Positions 46,837 to 56,957 of a stretch of DNA of 64,000 nt are shown here, piece by piece. Position 1 is the stretch's first letter; each line of letters begins with the position of its first letter. The stretch spans positions 13,204 to 77,203 of the forward strand of contig JBBQUM010000036.1 of the NCBI GenBank assembly GCA_038212445.1. Direction: 5' to 3'. The notes under the pieces are model-generated. The model saw only the letters and a program-made list of their open reading frames with translations. It was not told where the DNA came from and did not search any database. The position numbers and the translations under genes are program-made. Origin of the DNA: TMP-7 sp038212445 (lineage in GTDB: Bacteria; Acidobacteriota; Terriglobia; Bryobacterales; Bryobacteraceae).

Positions 46837-48135
46837 ATGATATTGAAGACGGCGCTCGGTGCGCTTTTATTCAGCGGTGCAATGTTCCTGGCCGGTTGTA
46901 AAACCGGCGCCGCTACCGCTCACGCTCAACCTCCGCCCCCTGTTGTGGAAATCTCTGAAGTAAAAGAACAGGACGCGGCGATTTATTCCGAATTCCCCGC
47001 GCAAACCTATGCCCGTGATCTGGTGGAAGTTCGCGGCCGCGTGGACGGCTACATCGAGAAGTGGCTCTTCAAGCCCGGTCAATATGTGGCCGCCGGACAG
47101 CCGCTCTATGTTCTCGATCAACGGCCTTATCGCGCCCAGGTGCAGCAGGCCGAGGGTACCGTTCGACAGGCCGAAGGCGACCTGAAGTTCGCGCAACAAC
47201 AGGTTTCGCTACAGCAAGCCGAGGCGAACCTGGAGTCCGCGAAAGCCAACCTCGTTAAGGCGAAGCAGGACTACGACCGTCTGAAGCCGCTCGTCGAACA
47301 GAACGCCGCCGCCGCGCAGGACCTCGACAGCGCTACCGCTGCATTACGCGCCGCTGATGCTACCGTGCGCGCCAATGAGGCCAACGTCGCCACCGTCAAG
47401 GTAAACACCTCCACACAAATTCAAACCGCCGAGGGTAAAGTTCAAACCCAGCGCGGCGCTCTCGCCACTGCCACGCTCAACGTCGAGTACGGCACCATCA
47501 CCGCTCCTATCAGCGGCGTTGCAGGCGACACTCTCGTGCCGGTGGGCGGACTGGTGAACGCGAATTCGCAACAGCCGCTAACCTCCATCGTGCCCCTCGA
47601 TCCCCTGTGGGTCCGATTCAAAGTCAGCGAAGCGCAGTACATGCAGTATCAGCGACAGCGGAAAAGTTCGCCCCAGGCTGAACCCGTACTCGAACTGTTT
47701 CTCGCTGACGACACCAAATTCCCGCACCCCGGACACATCGAGAACTCACTGAACCAAGTGGACAACAAGACGGGCACACTGGAGATCCAGGCGCGCTTCC
47801 CCAATCCCGAACGCGTGATTCTACCAGGCCAGTTCGGACGTGTCCGCTTCGTCTCCGAGCACCGTTCCAACGTCCTCATGATTCCCCAGCGGGCTGTGCT
47901 GCAGAACCAGAGCATTCAGTCCGTCTACACTCTCGACAAGGACAACAAAATTGAGATGAGAGCCGTCACAACCGGCCAGCGCATCGGCGACGAATGGATC
48001 ATCGAACAGGGTCTGAAACCCGGTGATCGTGTAGTCGTTGAAGGACTCCTGTCCGTCCGGCCCGGCGCCGTCGTTCAACCGCGGCCCTACCGCGGCGCTT
48101 CTGTCATCTCACAGGACCCCGAGAAAGGTCAGTAG
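46837..48135 (+). CDS. RND efflux periplasmic adaptor (AcrA-like)
   Basis: A 432-residue lipoprotein adaptor; I chose ATG 46837 because it gives a lipoprotein signal with lipobox FLAGC and lies downstream of the operator (an in-frame ATG at 46777 would not). Domain order is standard: a lipoyl half (VRGRVDGYIEKWLFKPGQYV), a coiled-coil hairpin of about 100 residues, the second lipoyl half, a beta-barrel, and the membrane-proximal domain. It joins the inner-membrane pump to the outer channel. The pump gene follows after four bases. Confidence 0.9.
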   Translation: MILKTALGALLFSGAMFLAGCKTGAATAHAQPPPPVVEISEVKEQDAAIYSEFPAQTYARDLVEVRGRVDGYIEKWLFKPGQYVAAGQPLYVLDQRPYRAQVQQAEGTVRQAEGDLKFAQQQVSLQQAEANLESAKANLVKAKQDYDRLKPLVEQNAAAAQDLDSATAALRAADATVRANEANVATVKVNTSTQIQTAEGKVQTQRGALATATLNVEYGTITAPISGVAGDTLVPVGGLVNANSQQPLTSIVPLDPLWVRFKVSEAQYMQYQRQRKSSPQAEPVLELFLADDTKFPHPGHIENSLNQVDNKTGTLEIQARFPNPERVILPGQFGRVRFVSEHRSNVLMIPQRAVLQNQSIQSVYTLDKDNKIEMRAVTTGQRIGDEWIIEQGLKPGDRVVVEGLLSVRPGAVVQPRPYRGASVISQDPEKGQ

Positions 48136-48139
48136 TTTT

Positions 48140-51100
48140 ATGGCTCGCTTTTTTATCGATCGCCCGGTATTCGCGATCGTCATCGCGATTATTATCGTCC
48201 TTCTCGGAGCGGTCGCCATTCCGACCCTCCCCATCGCCGCATTTCCGCAAGTCGTTCCGCCGCAAATTCAGATCACCGCGAATTACCTGGGCGGCAACGC
48301 GCAGGATCTTGAAAAGACCGTCGCCCAACCGATTGAGGAACAACTGGTGGGCCTCGACGGTATGATCTACTACCAGTCCACCAGCGCCAACAACGGCTCG
48401 CTCACCATCAACGTCACCTTCGAACTCGGCACCAATCCCGACATCGCCGCCGTCCAGACGCAGAACCGCGTCAACGTCGCGCTGCCCCGCCTGCCACCTG
48501 AAGTTCAGCGCCAGGGCGTCACCGTAAAGAAGGTGTCCACTGCCTTCCTGATGGCCATTGGAATCGTGTCGAAGGACAAGCGCTACGACTCGCTTTTCCT
48601 CACCAACTACGCGCAAATTAACCTCGTAAACCAGATCGGCAGCCTGGCCGGAGTGGGCGAATCGCGCCTCAGTTCGCAGCAGGTCTACTCCATGCGTGTC
48701 TGGGTGAATCCTGACCGCATGACGCAGTTGGGGCTCAACGCCACCGACGTCAGCAACGCGATCTCCTCACAGAACCGCCAGAATCCCGCCGGCGCCATCG
48801 GCCAGGCGCCCTCGCCCAAAGGTACCGACTTCCAATATGCCGTCACCGCTCCCGGCCGCCTCACTGACCCTGCCCAGTTTGAGAACATCGTCATCCGCGC
48901 TCAGCCCGACGCTTCCCTGCTGCGCATTCGCGATATCGGACGCGTGGCTCTCGGAGCCCAAACCTACAGCGGCTTCAACCGGTTCAACGGTCAGCCCTCA
49001 GGTAATGTGATCGTCTTCCTCTCGCCCGGCGCCAACGCCGTTGAAACCGCCAATAGCGTCCAGCGGTTCATGCAGGAAGCCAAAAAGAGCTTCCCCGCCG
49101 GCATCGACTATATCGTCCCTTATGACTCGACGATGTTCGTCCGCACCGCAATCAAAGACGTAGTGGAAACCCTCGTCATCGCCATCGGACTGGTGATCGT
49201 CGTCGTGTTCGCCTTCCTCCAAAACTGGCGCGCCACTCTGATTCCGTTGATGACGGTCCCTGTCGCCATCGTCGGCGCATTCGCGCTGTTCCCACTGCTC
49301 GGATTCTCCATCAACATCACCAGCATGTTTGGACTTGTGCTGGCCATCGGTATCGTCGTCGACGATGCCATCGTCGTGGTGGAAGCCGTCCAGCGCCACA
49401 TCGACGACGGCATGGCCGCCCGCGACGCCACCATCGCCGCCATGGACGAAGTCTCTGCGCCTGTCCTCGCCATCGCCTTTATTCTCGCCGCCGTGTTTAT
49501 CCCCGTCGCCTTCATCGGCGGCATCAGCGGTCAGATCTATAAGCAGTTCGCACTAACCATCGCCGCGTCCGTGCTGCTGTCCGCCTTCAACGCGCTTTCA
49601 CTCAGCCCTGCCCTCGCGGCCATGCTGCTGAAGCCGGCTAACAAGGAAAAAAAGGGCTTGCTGCGCCGCGGTTTCCACGCCTTCAATCGCGCGTTCGACT
49701 GGTCCAATCGTCGTTACATGTCCGGCGTCGGCTTCCTCACTCGCCGCTTCGCAATCGCACTCGTCGGGCTACTACTGATCACGGGCGCCGCCGCGTTTCT
49801 CTTCAAACGGCTGCCTAACGGCTTCCTCCCCGCCGAGGATCAGGGCGCCTTCTTTGCCTCCGTCCGCCTGCCCGACGGCGCCACCACCGAACGTACCGAC
49901 CTCGCCAGCGCCAAGATCGAAAAGATCATCCAGGGCCTCGAAGGCGTCGACACCGTGTTCGTCCTCGGCGGCCTCGATATCGCCACCGGCACCTCCAACT
50001 CAAACGTCGCCACTATCATCGCCTCGCTGAAACCCTGGGACGACCGCACTAGCAAAGCGACCCAACTTCCAGCCATCCTGGCCAAGGCGCAAGCCGGGTT
50101 CGCCCAAGTTCCCGAAGCGTTCACCTTCGCCTTTGGACTCCCACCGATCCTCGGACTCAGTCCCACCGGCGGCTTCCAGTTCATGCTTGAGGACCGCGGA
50201 GGCGGCGATGTGCGCCAGTTAGCCCGCACCGCCGAGACTGTCGTCAATGCTGCACGTCAGCGCAAGGAACTCTCCAACGTCATCAGCACCTTCAGGCCCA
50301 GCGTCCCCAGCTACGACGTCCACGTCAATACCGACAAACTGCAAACGCTCGGCGTGCCCACTTCCGACGCCTACAACACGCTCCAGACTTTCCTCGGCGG
50401 CCTCTACGTGAACGATTTCAATCTGTTCGGCCACGTCTGGCAGGTGCTCGTTCAAGCTGAACCCCGCTACCGCGCCCAGCCATCCGACATCGATCGCTAC
50501 TTCGTGCGTAACGCTAGCGGCGCCATGGTTCCGCTCTCCACGCTTGCCACCGTGAAAGGTACCACTGGACCCGACGTTATCTATCGCTACAACCGCTTCC
50601 GCGCCATCCAGATACTCGGAGCGCCCGCTCCCGGCTTCTCGAGCGGTGAGGCCACCGACGCCATGCAGCAAGTTGCAGCCGCAACCCTGCCCTCCGATTA
50701 CGGCTTTGAATGGACCGGAACCACCTATCAAGAGAAACAGGCGCAGGGCAATGAAGGCGCCATCTTCGGCTTCGCGGCCGTACTGGTGTTCCTGTTCCTC
50801 GCCGCGCTCTATGAAAGCTGGTCCATTCCATTAGCCGTGCTGTTCGCGCTTCCGCTCGGCATCTTCGGAGCGCTGCTCGCCGTCGACATGCGCTCGTACG
50901 CTTACGACCTTTACACCCAGATCGGGATCGTCACCCTGATCGGACTCGCCGCCAAAAACGCCATCCTGATTGTCGAGTTCGCGAAGGAACGGCGCGACGC
51001 CGGCGATGAAATCCGGCACGCCGCCAGCGAAGCCGCTCGCCTCCGCTTACGACCGATTCTCATGACTTCGTTCGCCTTCATTCTCGGCGTGTTCCCGCTG

Positions 51101-51289
51101 GTAATCGCTAATGGCGCCAGCTCGGGCGCGCGCCGCTCGCTCGGAACCGCGGTGTTCGGTGGAATGATCACCGGAACGCTGCTCACCATCTTCATCACTC
51201 CCGTCCTGTATGTAGTCATTCAGGAACTCGTGGAGCGGCGGCGCCGGCCCGCCCCAAGCCCGCTACCCGCCGCGGAGCCTGCACAATGA
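48140..51289 (+). CDS. RND multidrug efflux permease (HAE-1/AcrB type)
   Basis: A 1049-residue inner-membrane pump from ATG 48140 (ARFFIDRPVFAIVIA is the family's typical start). It has twelve membrane helices, two large periplasmic loops, and the proton-relay residues: GIVVDDAIVVVEAV in helix 4 and LAAKNAILIVEFAKE in helix 10. It exports drugs or lipid-like molecules using the proton gradient. Its stop overlaps the outer-membrane factor gene by four bases (ATGA). All key residues are present. Confidence 0.94.
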   Translation: MARFFIDRPVFAIVIAIIIVLLGAVAIPTLPIAAFPQVVPPQIQITANYLGGNAQDLEKTVAQPIEEQLVGLDGMIYYQSTSANNGSLTINVTFELGTNPDIAAVQTQNRVNVALPRLPPEVQRQGVTVKKVSTAFLMAIGIVSKDKRYDSLFLTNYAQINLVNQIGSLAGVGESRLSSQQVYSMRVWVNPDRMTQLGLNATDVSNAISSQNRQNPAGAIGQAPSPKGTDFQYAVTAPGRLTDPAQFENIVIRAQPDASLLRIRDIGRVALGAQTYSGFNRFNGQPSGNVIVFLSPGANAVETANSVQRFMQEAKKSFPAGIDYIVPYDSTMFVRTAIKDVVETLVIAIGLVIVVVFAFLQNWRATLIPLMTVPVAIVGAFALFPLLGFSINITSMFGLVLAIGIVVDDAIVVVEAVQRHIDDGMAARDATIAAMDEVSAPVLAIAFILAAVFIPVAFIGGISGQIYKQFALTIAASVLLSAFNALSLSPALAAMLLKPANKEKKGLLRRGFHAFNRAFDWSNRRYMSGVGFLTRRFAIALVGLLLITGAAAFLFKRLPNGFLPAEDQGAFFASVRLPDGATTERTDLASAKIEKIIQGLEGVDTVFVLGGLDIATGTSNSNVATIIASLKPWDDRTSKATQLPAILAKAQAGFAQVPEAFTFAFGLPPILGLSPTGGFQFMLEDRGGGDVRQLARTAETVVNAARQRKELSNVISTFRPSVPSYDVHVNTDKLQTLGVPTSDAYNTLQTFLGGLYVNDFNLFGHVWQVLVQAEPRYRAQPSDIDRYFVRNASGAMVPLSTLATVKGTTGPDVIYRYNRFRAIQILGAPAPGFSSGEATDAMQQVAAATLPSDYGFEWTGTTYQEKQAQGNEGAIFGFAAVLVFLFLAALYESWSIPLAVLFALPLGIFGALLAVDMRSYAYDLYTQIGIVTLIGLAAKNAILIVEFAKERRDAGDEIRHAASEAARLRLRPILMTSFAFILGVFPLVIANGASSGARRSLGTAVFGGMITGTLLTIFITPVLYVVIQELVERRRRPAPSPLPAAEPAQ

Positions 51290-52683
51290 AACCCTATCTT
51301 CCGGTTGCCGCGCTTGCCCTGGTCATCGCCGGCTGCGCTGTAGGTCCTAATTACAAACGTCCCGCTGTGGCCGTGCCCCCAGAGTTCCGCGGCGACAGCA
51401 AGGGCGGTCCCGAATCCATTGCCGACAAGAAGTGGCCCGAGGTGTTCTCCGACGACACGCTCACCGGACTCGTCATTGCAGCGCTCGATAAGAATTTCGA
51501 TCTGCGAATTGCCGCCGCCCGCGTCGAACAGGCCCGCGCGCAGTATGGCATCAACCGCGCCCGCCAGTTCCCGTTCCTCGACCTTCAAACCGGCTTCACC
51601 GCTCAGCGCGGATCATCGGTCGGCTCGTCCACTTTCATTCCCGCCGGCACCGATCTCAGTTCCAGCTACTCGCAAGTGGGCGCGTCGCTGTCTTGGGAAA
51701 TTGATCTGTGGGGACGTCTCCGCCGCCTCACCGAGGCCGCTCGCGCCCAATACCTCGCCACCGAGGAGGGACGCCACGGAGTTACCGTTTCACTGGTCTC
51801 CGACGTCACCACCGCTTACTTCCAGTTGCTCGAGTACCAACTCGAACTGGACATCAGCCGTCGCACCCAGGACATCGCCACCGAAGGTCTCCGCATCACC
51901 CAGTTACGCCAGAGTCGCGGCGCCGCATCGGGACTCGACGTCTCCCAGGCCCAGCAACTGCTCTACACCGCCACCGCGCAAATTGAAGCGGTCCGCCGCG
52001 GCATGGGACAAACAGAGGATGCCTTGAGCCTCCTGTTAGGTGAGGCACCGGCCAACCGTCCCGTCTCGCGCAGCATCGAGTCCATCCCAATTCCCCCCAC
52101 CACCCCGGCGGGACTTCCGTCCGCACTACTGGAGCGCCGCCCCGACATCCGCGCCGCTGAACAAAATCTGATCGCCGCCAACGCGCAAATCGGCGCCGCA
52201 CGCGCGCTCTACTTCCCGCAAATCACGCTCACTGCCTTCGCCGGCGGTCAAAGCCGCGCCCTCACTGAACTGGCAACCGGCCCGGCGCGCGTACTCTCCA
52301 TCGCCCCCGGCGCCTTGACGCCCATCTTCCACGCCGGCCAGATCCGCAACCAGGTGCGCCTCACTGAAGCGCAACAGCGCGAGTTGCTCGCCACCTACGA
52401 AAAGGCCATCTACAATGCCCTCCGCGAAGTATCGGACTCACTAATCGCCTCCGACCGTCTTCGCCGTCAGCGCACACAGCAGGAACAATTGGTAGCCGCG
52501 CTCAACGAAAGCGTCCGCCTCTCCAACCTCCGCTACACCGGCGGTCTGGATAGCTATCTACAGGTGCTCGATGCGCAGCGCAACCTCTTCGCCGGTCAAC
52601 TGGTGCTCGCCCAATTGCAGCTCCAGGAGCGCCTCGCAGTTGTCCAGCTTTACCGAGCCCTGGGCGGCGCCTGGCAGTCGTAA
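51286..52683 (+). CDS. Outer-membrane efflux channel lipoprotein (OprM/NodT type)
   Basis: A 465-residue TolC-family protein with a lipoprotein signal (LVIAGC), GPNYKRP directly after it, and the two repeated coiled-coil/barrel halves. The NodT-type phrases GLPSALLERRPDIRAAE and GGLDSYLQVLDAQR are intact. It completes the three-part RND pump with the two preceding genes. The start ATG overlaps the permease stop. No clear terminator is seen before the S41 gene. Confidence 0.92.
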   Translation: MKPYLPVAALALVIAGCAVGPNYKRPAVAVPPEFRGDSKGGPESIADKKWPEVFSDDTLTGLVIAALDKNFDLRIAAARVEQARAQYGINRARQFPFLDLQTGFTAQRGSSVGSSTFIPAGTDLSSSYSQVGASLSWEIDLWGRLRRLTEAARAQYLATEEGRHGVTVSLVSDVTTAYFQLLEYQLELDISRRTQDIATEGLRITQLRQSRGAASGLDVSQAQQLLYTATAQIEAVRRGMGQTEDALSLLLGEAPANRPVSRSIESIPIPPTTPAGLPSALLERRPDIRAAEQNLIAANAQIGAARALYFPQITLTAFAGGQSRALTELATGPARVLSIAPGALTPIFHAGQIRNQVRLTEAQQRELLATYEKAIYNALREVSDSLIASDRLRRQRTQQEQLVAALNESVRLSNLRYTGGLDSYLQVLDAQRNLFAGQLVLAQLQLQERLAVVQLYRALGGAWQS

Positions 52684-52763
52684 CGCGAAACGCCGAAAAC
52701 TAAAGACGAGAAAGGGGAGCGGCAAACGGGTACCAAACGCCACCTTCCGCGTCAGTCACCCTG

Positions 52764-53678
52764 ATGCTCCCCCTGCTCCTTCTCCTGGCCCAAACGCTTG
52801 ACGCCCCCATCCGCAACCGGGTCATCGACGGCGCGCTCTCTAAACTCGACGAATACTACGTCTTCCCCGACACAGCCAAAAAGATGTCGGCCGCCATTCG
52901 GGATCATCAACAGCGCGGCGAATACGACGCGGTAACGGACAGCACCGCTTTCGCCGACCTCCTCACCAATCACCTCCGCGCCGTCAGCCACGATAAGCAC
53001 CTTCGGGTCCGGTATAACGCCTCGCCGCTTCCGGGCGAAGGCCCCGGCGGCCGCGGTCAGCTGGAGCAAATGAACTGCGGCTTCGAAAAAGCCCAGCGCC
53101 TCGACGGCAACATCGGCTACCTGAAATTCAACATCTTCGCCAGCCCGGACTTCTGCCGCGATATCGCCATCAGCGCCATGAATTCCCTCGCGGGATCCGA
53201 CGCCATCATCTTTGACCTTCGCTCCAACGGCGGCGGCGACCCCGCCATGGTCGCCCTCATCTCTACCTACCTGTTCGCCGAGCGCACTCACCTCAACGAC
53301 ATCTACAACCGCGCTGACGATCACACCGAAGAGTTCTGGACGCTGCGGGACGTTCCCGGTAAACGCTTTGTCGGTGCACCCGTCTATGTGCTCACGTCAC
53401 AGCGAACCTTCTCCGGCGCCGAAGAGTTTACTTACAACCTGAAGAACCTGAAACGCGCCACCATCGTCGGCGAAACCACCGGCGGCGGCGCACATCCCGT
53501 CTCCGGACACCGCCTCGATCACCAATTCACAATCTACGTCCCCTTCGCCCGCGCCATCAATCCAATTACGAAAACCAATTGGGAAGGCACCGGCGTAACC
53601 CCCGACATCAGCGTCCCCGCCTCCGACGCCCTCCCCACCGCCGAGAATCTAGCCCGCGAACACCTCCGCAAGAAATAA
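52764..53678 (+). CDS. Exported S41-family peptidase
   Basis: A 304-residue serine peptidase with a short signal peptide and an IRBP-like helical N-terminal domain (LDEYYVFPDTAKK) followed by the S41 catalytic core: IIFDLRSNGGGDP, VYVLTSQRTFSGAEEF with the nucleophilic Ser in TFSGAE, and VGETTGGGAHP. There is no PDZ domain. Members cleave extracytoplasmic peptides or act in signal processing. The gene sits 80 bases after the efflux operon and is probably independent. Confidence 0.85.
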   Translation: MLPLLLLLAQTLDAPIRNRVIDGALSKLDEYYVFPDTAKKMSAAIRDHQQRGEYDAVTDSTAFADLLTNHLRAVSHDKHLRVRYNASPLPGEGPGGRGQLEQMNCGFEKAQRLDGNIGYLKFNIFASPDFCRDIAISAMNSLAGSDAIIFDLRSNGGGDPAMVALISTYLFAERTHLNDIYNRADDHTEEFWTLRDVPGKRFVGAPVYVLTSQRTFSGAEEFTYNLKNLKRATIVGETTGGGAHPVSGHRLDHQFTIYVPFARAINPITKTNWEGTGVTPDISVPASDALPTAENLAREHLRKK

Positions 53679-53813
53679 TGTCGGGCTCGCAAGCCAACAT
53701 GAAAAATGGAATTCCGCGAGCGCCCGCGATTCGTCAATCAAGCAGCCGGGCCGGAAGATCAGTGAGTGTATCGCTTTGGCCAGTTCATATGAACAAAACC
53801 GGGTTACGCACCG

Positions 53814-53897
53814 GTGCCTGATGCCGATTTTGCCAAGGACGTCCAGGCTGCGATTGATGCCCATCATGAGCCGCTCAGTTCACCCGAATGGGATTGA
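53814..53897 (+). other. Short orphan frame, possible gene remnant
   Basis: A 27-codon frame from GTG 53814 to TGA 53897 reads protein-like (DFAKDVQAAIDAHHEPLSSPEWD) but has no proper start region and no recognised partner. The 53679-53945 gap otherwise holds nothing I can identify. Confidence 0.2.
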
Positions 53898-53945
53898 TTA
53901 GTCCTAGGCCCCGTCACACCACAGGTCCGCGTAGAATGGTTGAAC

Positions 53946-55211
53946 ATGAGTACCGACAACACACGCCGCGACCTCCTCAAAACCGCCCTCGCTGCCGGAT
54001 TCCCGGCCATCCTCAAAGGCGCACCCGTCACCAATTCCATTAAGGTCGGGCTTGTGGGCTGCGGCGGCCGGGGCACAGGCGCTGCGTCCCAGGCTCTCAA
54101 AGCCGACGACTACAGCGAACTCACCGCCGTCGCCGACATCTACCAGGAACGCATTGACGACTGCCTCATGCGCCTCACCAAAAATCAGAAGGCAAAAGTG
54201 AAAGTCGACAAAGGCAAGCAGTTCGTCGGCCTCGATTCTTATCAGAAGCTCATCGACAGCGGCGTCGATGTCGTCCTTCTCGCCACGCCCCCTGGCTTCC
54301 GTCCCTGGCACCTCCGCCGGACCATCGAAGCCGGCAAACATGTCTTCTGCGAAAAACCCATCGCCGTCGACGCTCCCGGCGTCCGTCACGTGCTCGAGAC
54401 CGTCAAAATGTCCAAGGAGAAAAACGTCTCGCTCGTCTCCGGCTTCTGCTGGCGCTATTCCAACTACATCATGGACACCTTCCAGCAGGTCCATTCCGGC
54501 GCCATCGGCGACATCGTCAACTACTACGCCACCTACTACACCAGTCCCGTGAAGCCCATGCCGCCAGCCTCCACGCGACCCGCCGGCATGAGCGACGTCG
54601 AGTGGCAAGTGAAGAACTGGTACAACTTCACCTGGTCCTGCGGCGACTCCATCGTCGAGCAAGCCGTCCATTCCGTTGACAAGATTGCCTGGGCCTTCCA
54701 CGACAAGCCGCCAATCTCCTGCGTGGCCGTCGGCGGCCGCATGATCCCCAACGGTGAAGGCAACATCTACGATCATTTCCAGGCGAATTACCTCTATCCG
54801 AATAACGTCCGCGCCACCCTCGCCAACCGCCAGATCGAAGGCTGCTACAACGAGAATTCCGACTACATCCAGGGCACCAAAGGCGTCTGCACCATCGGCC
54901 GCGGTCCCATGCCCCGCATCGAAGGCCAAACCAACTGGAGCTTCGAAGGCGCCAAGAACGACATGTACCAGGCCGAGCACGACGCCCTCTTCGCCTCCAT
55001 CCGCAACAATAAGCCGATCAACAACGGCGAGCGCATGGCCACCTCCACCATGCTCGCGATCATGGGCCGCATGGCCGCCTACACCGGCATCGAAATCACC
55101 TGGGAGCAGGCGCTCAATTCGCAAGAGCACATTTTTCCCGACAAGCTCGAATGGAATATGAGCCTGCCTGTGGCGCCGATCGCAATCCCCGGGAAAACCA
55201 AGTTCCTTTAA
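53946..55211 (+). CDS. Gfo/Idh/MocA-family oxidoreductase with Tat-type leader
   Basis: A 421-residue NAD(P)-dependent oxidoreductase. The N-terminus has a twin-arginine leader (NTRRDLLKTALAA), so it may be exported. The Rossmann motif VGLVGCGGRGTGA follows, then the family's VFCEKPIAVD. The C-terminal catalytic domain includes WSCGDSIVEQAVHSVDK. Substrates of this family are usually sugars or inositol-like compounds. ATG 53946 is preferred to TTG 53940. It directly overlaps the FGE-like gene (TAATG). Confidence 0.85.
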   Translation: MSTDNTRRDLLKTALAAGFPAILKGAPVTNSIKVGLVGCGGRGTGAASQALKADDYSELTAVADIYQERIDDCLMRLTKNQKAKVKVDKGKQFVGLDSYQKLIDSGVDVVLLATPPGFRPWHLRRTIEAGKHVFCEKPIAVDAPGVRHVLETVKMSKEKNVSLVSGFCWRYSNYIMDTFQQVHSGAIGDIVNYYATYYTSPVKPMPPASTRPAGMSDVEWQVKNWYNFTWSCGDSIVEQAVHSVDKIAWAFHDKPPISCVAVGGRMIPNGEGNIYDHFQANYLYPNNVRATLANRQIEGCYNENSDYIQGTKGVCTIGRGPMPRIEGQTNWSFEGAKNDMYQAEHDALFASIRNNKPINNGERMATSTMLAIMGRMAAYTGIEITWEQALNSQEHIFPDKLEWNMSLPVAPIAIPGKTKFL

Positions 55212-56131
55212 TGCGGCGGGCAGTATTTTTCCTGTTCGCACTGGCCGCGTGGTGCGACGAAAAAGATGTGGTCGATCAACTTCACCACAAGCTCGCGGCG
55301 CAAAAGCCGGGGGAGTTCAAAGCCTACAAAAGAACAATCCCGGCTACCGATGTTTCATTCGAAATGGTTCCGGTAGCGCCGGGCGAGATCACCCTGGGCG
55401 GTGTCCGCAAGGTCAAGGTTGAGCCGTTCTGGATGGGCAGCCACGAAGTGACTTGGGATGAGTACCGGCTCTTCATGTTCGCCAACCAGTCCAATGAAAC
55501 CAAGGGTGCCGACACCACGCTCGACGCCGTGAGCCGCCCCACTCGACCCTACATGGAGATGAGCTTCGGCATGGGGATCGGCGGCTATCCCGCCATCTCC
55601 ATGACCCAGCATGCGGCCAACAAGTACGCCGAATGGCTCAGCGCGAAAACCGGCGAATTCTATCGCCTGCCTACTGAAGCCGAGTGGGAGCACGCGTGCG
55701 CCGCTGAAACCGCATCCGACTCCACTGCCATCTCGAAGGAAAACAGCAAAGGCCACTACGGCAAAGTCGGCACGAAATCGCCCAACAAGTTCGGCCTCTT
55801 CGACATGCTTGGCAACGTGATGGAATGGACCCTCGATCAGTACGCGGCATACTCGCCCGGTTCCGCCAAAGGCGATGAATGGGCGGAGTCGAAGACGCCC
55901 TATCCTCACACCGCGCGCGGAGGTTCCTGGAACGACCCCCTCCCGAAACTCACCTGCTCCGTCCGCGTCCCCTCCGACGCCTCGTGGAAAATGCAGGACC
56001 CCCAGATTCCCAAAAGCATCTGGTACCTCACCGATGCTCAGTGGGTCGGCTTCCGCGTCATCCGTCCGCTAAAAGTACCCAGCGCCTCCGTCATGTTCAA
56101 GGCGTGGAATAACGGTGTCGAAACCGAGTAG
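55211..56131 (+). CDS. Formylglycine-generating-enzyme-like (SUMF1 fold) protein
   Basis: A 306-residue exported protein with the FGE/SUMF1 fold: MVPVAPGEITLGG, FWMGSHEVTWDEYRLF, the LPTEAEWEHACAA block, NKFGLFDMLGNVMEWTLD and ARGGSWNDP. True FGEs carry two catalytic cysteines near the end; only one Cys is seen in KLTCSVRV, so it may bind substrate or act as a different SUMF1-like enzyme. The ATG overlaps the previous stop. It precedes ApbE by an overlap of 17 bases. Confidence 0.82.
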   Translation: MRRAVFFLFALAAWCDEKDVVDQLHHKLAAQKPGEFKAYKRTIPATDVSFEMVPVAPGEITLGGVRKVKVEPFWMGSHEVTWDEYRLFMFANQSNETKGADTTLDAVSRPTRPYMEMSFGMGIGGYPAISMTQHAANKYAEWLSAKTGEFYRLPTEAEWEHACAAETASDSTAISKENSKGHYGKVGTKSPNKFGLFDMLGNVMEWTLDQYAAYSPGSAKGDEWAESKTPYPHTARGGSWNDPLPKLTCSVRVPSDASWKMQDPQIPKSIWYLTDAQWVGFRVIRPLKVPSASVMFKAWNNGVETE

Positions 56132-56954
56132 CTACGACGCCACCGAGCCCTACATGGGCACGCTGTTTACCCTCAAGGCCGAGGCCGCCCACGACCCTGC
56201 AAGAGCATTCCGGGCCGCCTTCAACCGCATCGCCGACCTCGACAACAAGCTCTCCGACTACAAGCCCGATAGCGAATTGAATCGACTCTGCCAGGCAGGT
56301 CACGCCGTAGTCAGCGCCGACCTGCTCATCGTTCTCACCCACGCCCAGCGACTCGCCGCCGACAGCGGAGGCGCGTTCGACGTTACCCAGGGTCCCGTCA
56401 TTCGCCTCTGGCGTGAGGCCCGCCGCCTCAAACGCCTGCCTGCCCCCGCCGACCTCATCGACGCCGCCGACCGCTCCGGCTACACCCACCTCGACATCCG
56501 CGGACATACCGTCACCCTCGCCCTTCCCCACATGCAGTTGGATCTCGGCGGAATCGCCAAGGGCTACGCCGCGGGCGAGGCTCTCGCGGTTCTCTCCCAG
56601 CACGGCATTCGCTGCGCCCTCGTCGCCGCGTCAGGAGACCTCGCCATCGGCGATCCTCCAACCGGAAAAGCCGGCTGGCGCGTCGGCGCATCAGGTCAAA
56701 CCCTCGACCTGCACAATTGCGCCGTGTCCACCAGCGGCCACTCCGAACAGTTCGCCGATATCGACGGCGTCCGCTATTCGCATATCATCGATCCCCACAC
56801 CCACCGTCCCCTCACCACGCACATCCAGGTGAGCGTCATTGCCCGCCGCGGCATCGACGCCGACGCCCTGGCAACAGCTTTGAGTGTTTTGGGAAAAGAC
56901 CGCGGACGCGAGCTGCTGCGGAAATATCCGGACGCGCGGGCGATCTTCACTTAG
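56115..56954 (+). CDS. apbE: FAD:protein FMN transferase (ApbE family)
   Basis: A 279-residue protein with the ApbE fold: LNRLCQAG, DVTQGPVIRLWR, LDLGGIAKGYAAGEAL (the FAD-binding glycine/lysine motif), VAASGDLAIGDP, and SHIIDPHTHRPL. ApbE enzymes attach FMN to threonine residues of exported flavoproteins. No flavinylated partner is seen next to it. The GTG start lies inside the FGE-like gene; no signal peptide is visible, so it may act in the cytoplasm. Confidence 0.85.
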   Translation: MSKPSSYDATEPYMGTLFTLKAEAAHDPARAFRAAFNRIADLDNKLSDYKPDSELNRLCQAGHAVVSADLLIVLTHAQRLAADSGGAFDVTQGPVIRLWREARRLKRLPAPADLIDAADRSGYTHLDIRGHTVTLALPHMQLDLGGIAKGYAAGEALAVLSQHGIRCALVAASGDLAIGDPPTGKAGWRVGASGQTLDLHNCAVSTSGHSEQFADIDGVRYSHIIDPHTHRPLTTHIQVSVIARRGIDADALATALSVLGKDRGRELLRKYPDARAIFT

Positions 56955-56957
56955 CGA

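Noticed and set aside
53904..55241. 445-codon minus-strand frame over the Gfo/Idh/MocA gene
   Set aside because: Composition-driven shadow; the plus-strand frame carries the Rossmann and EKP motifs.
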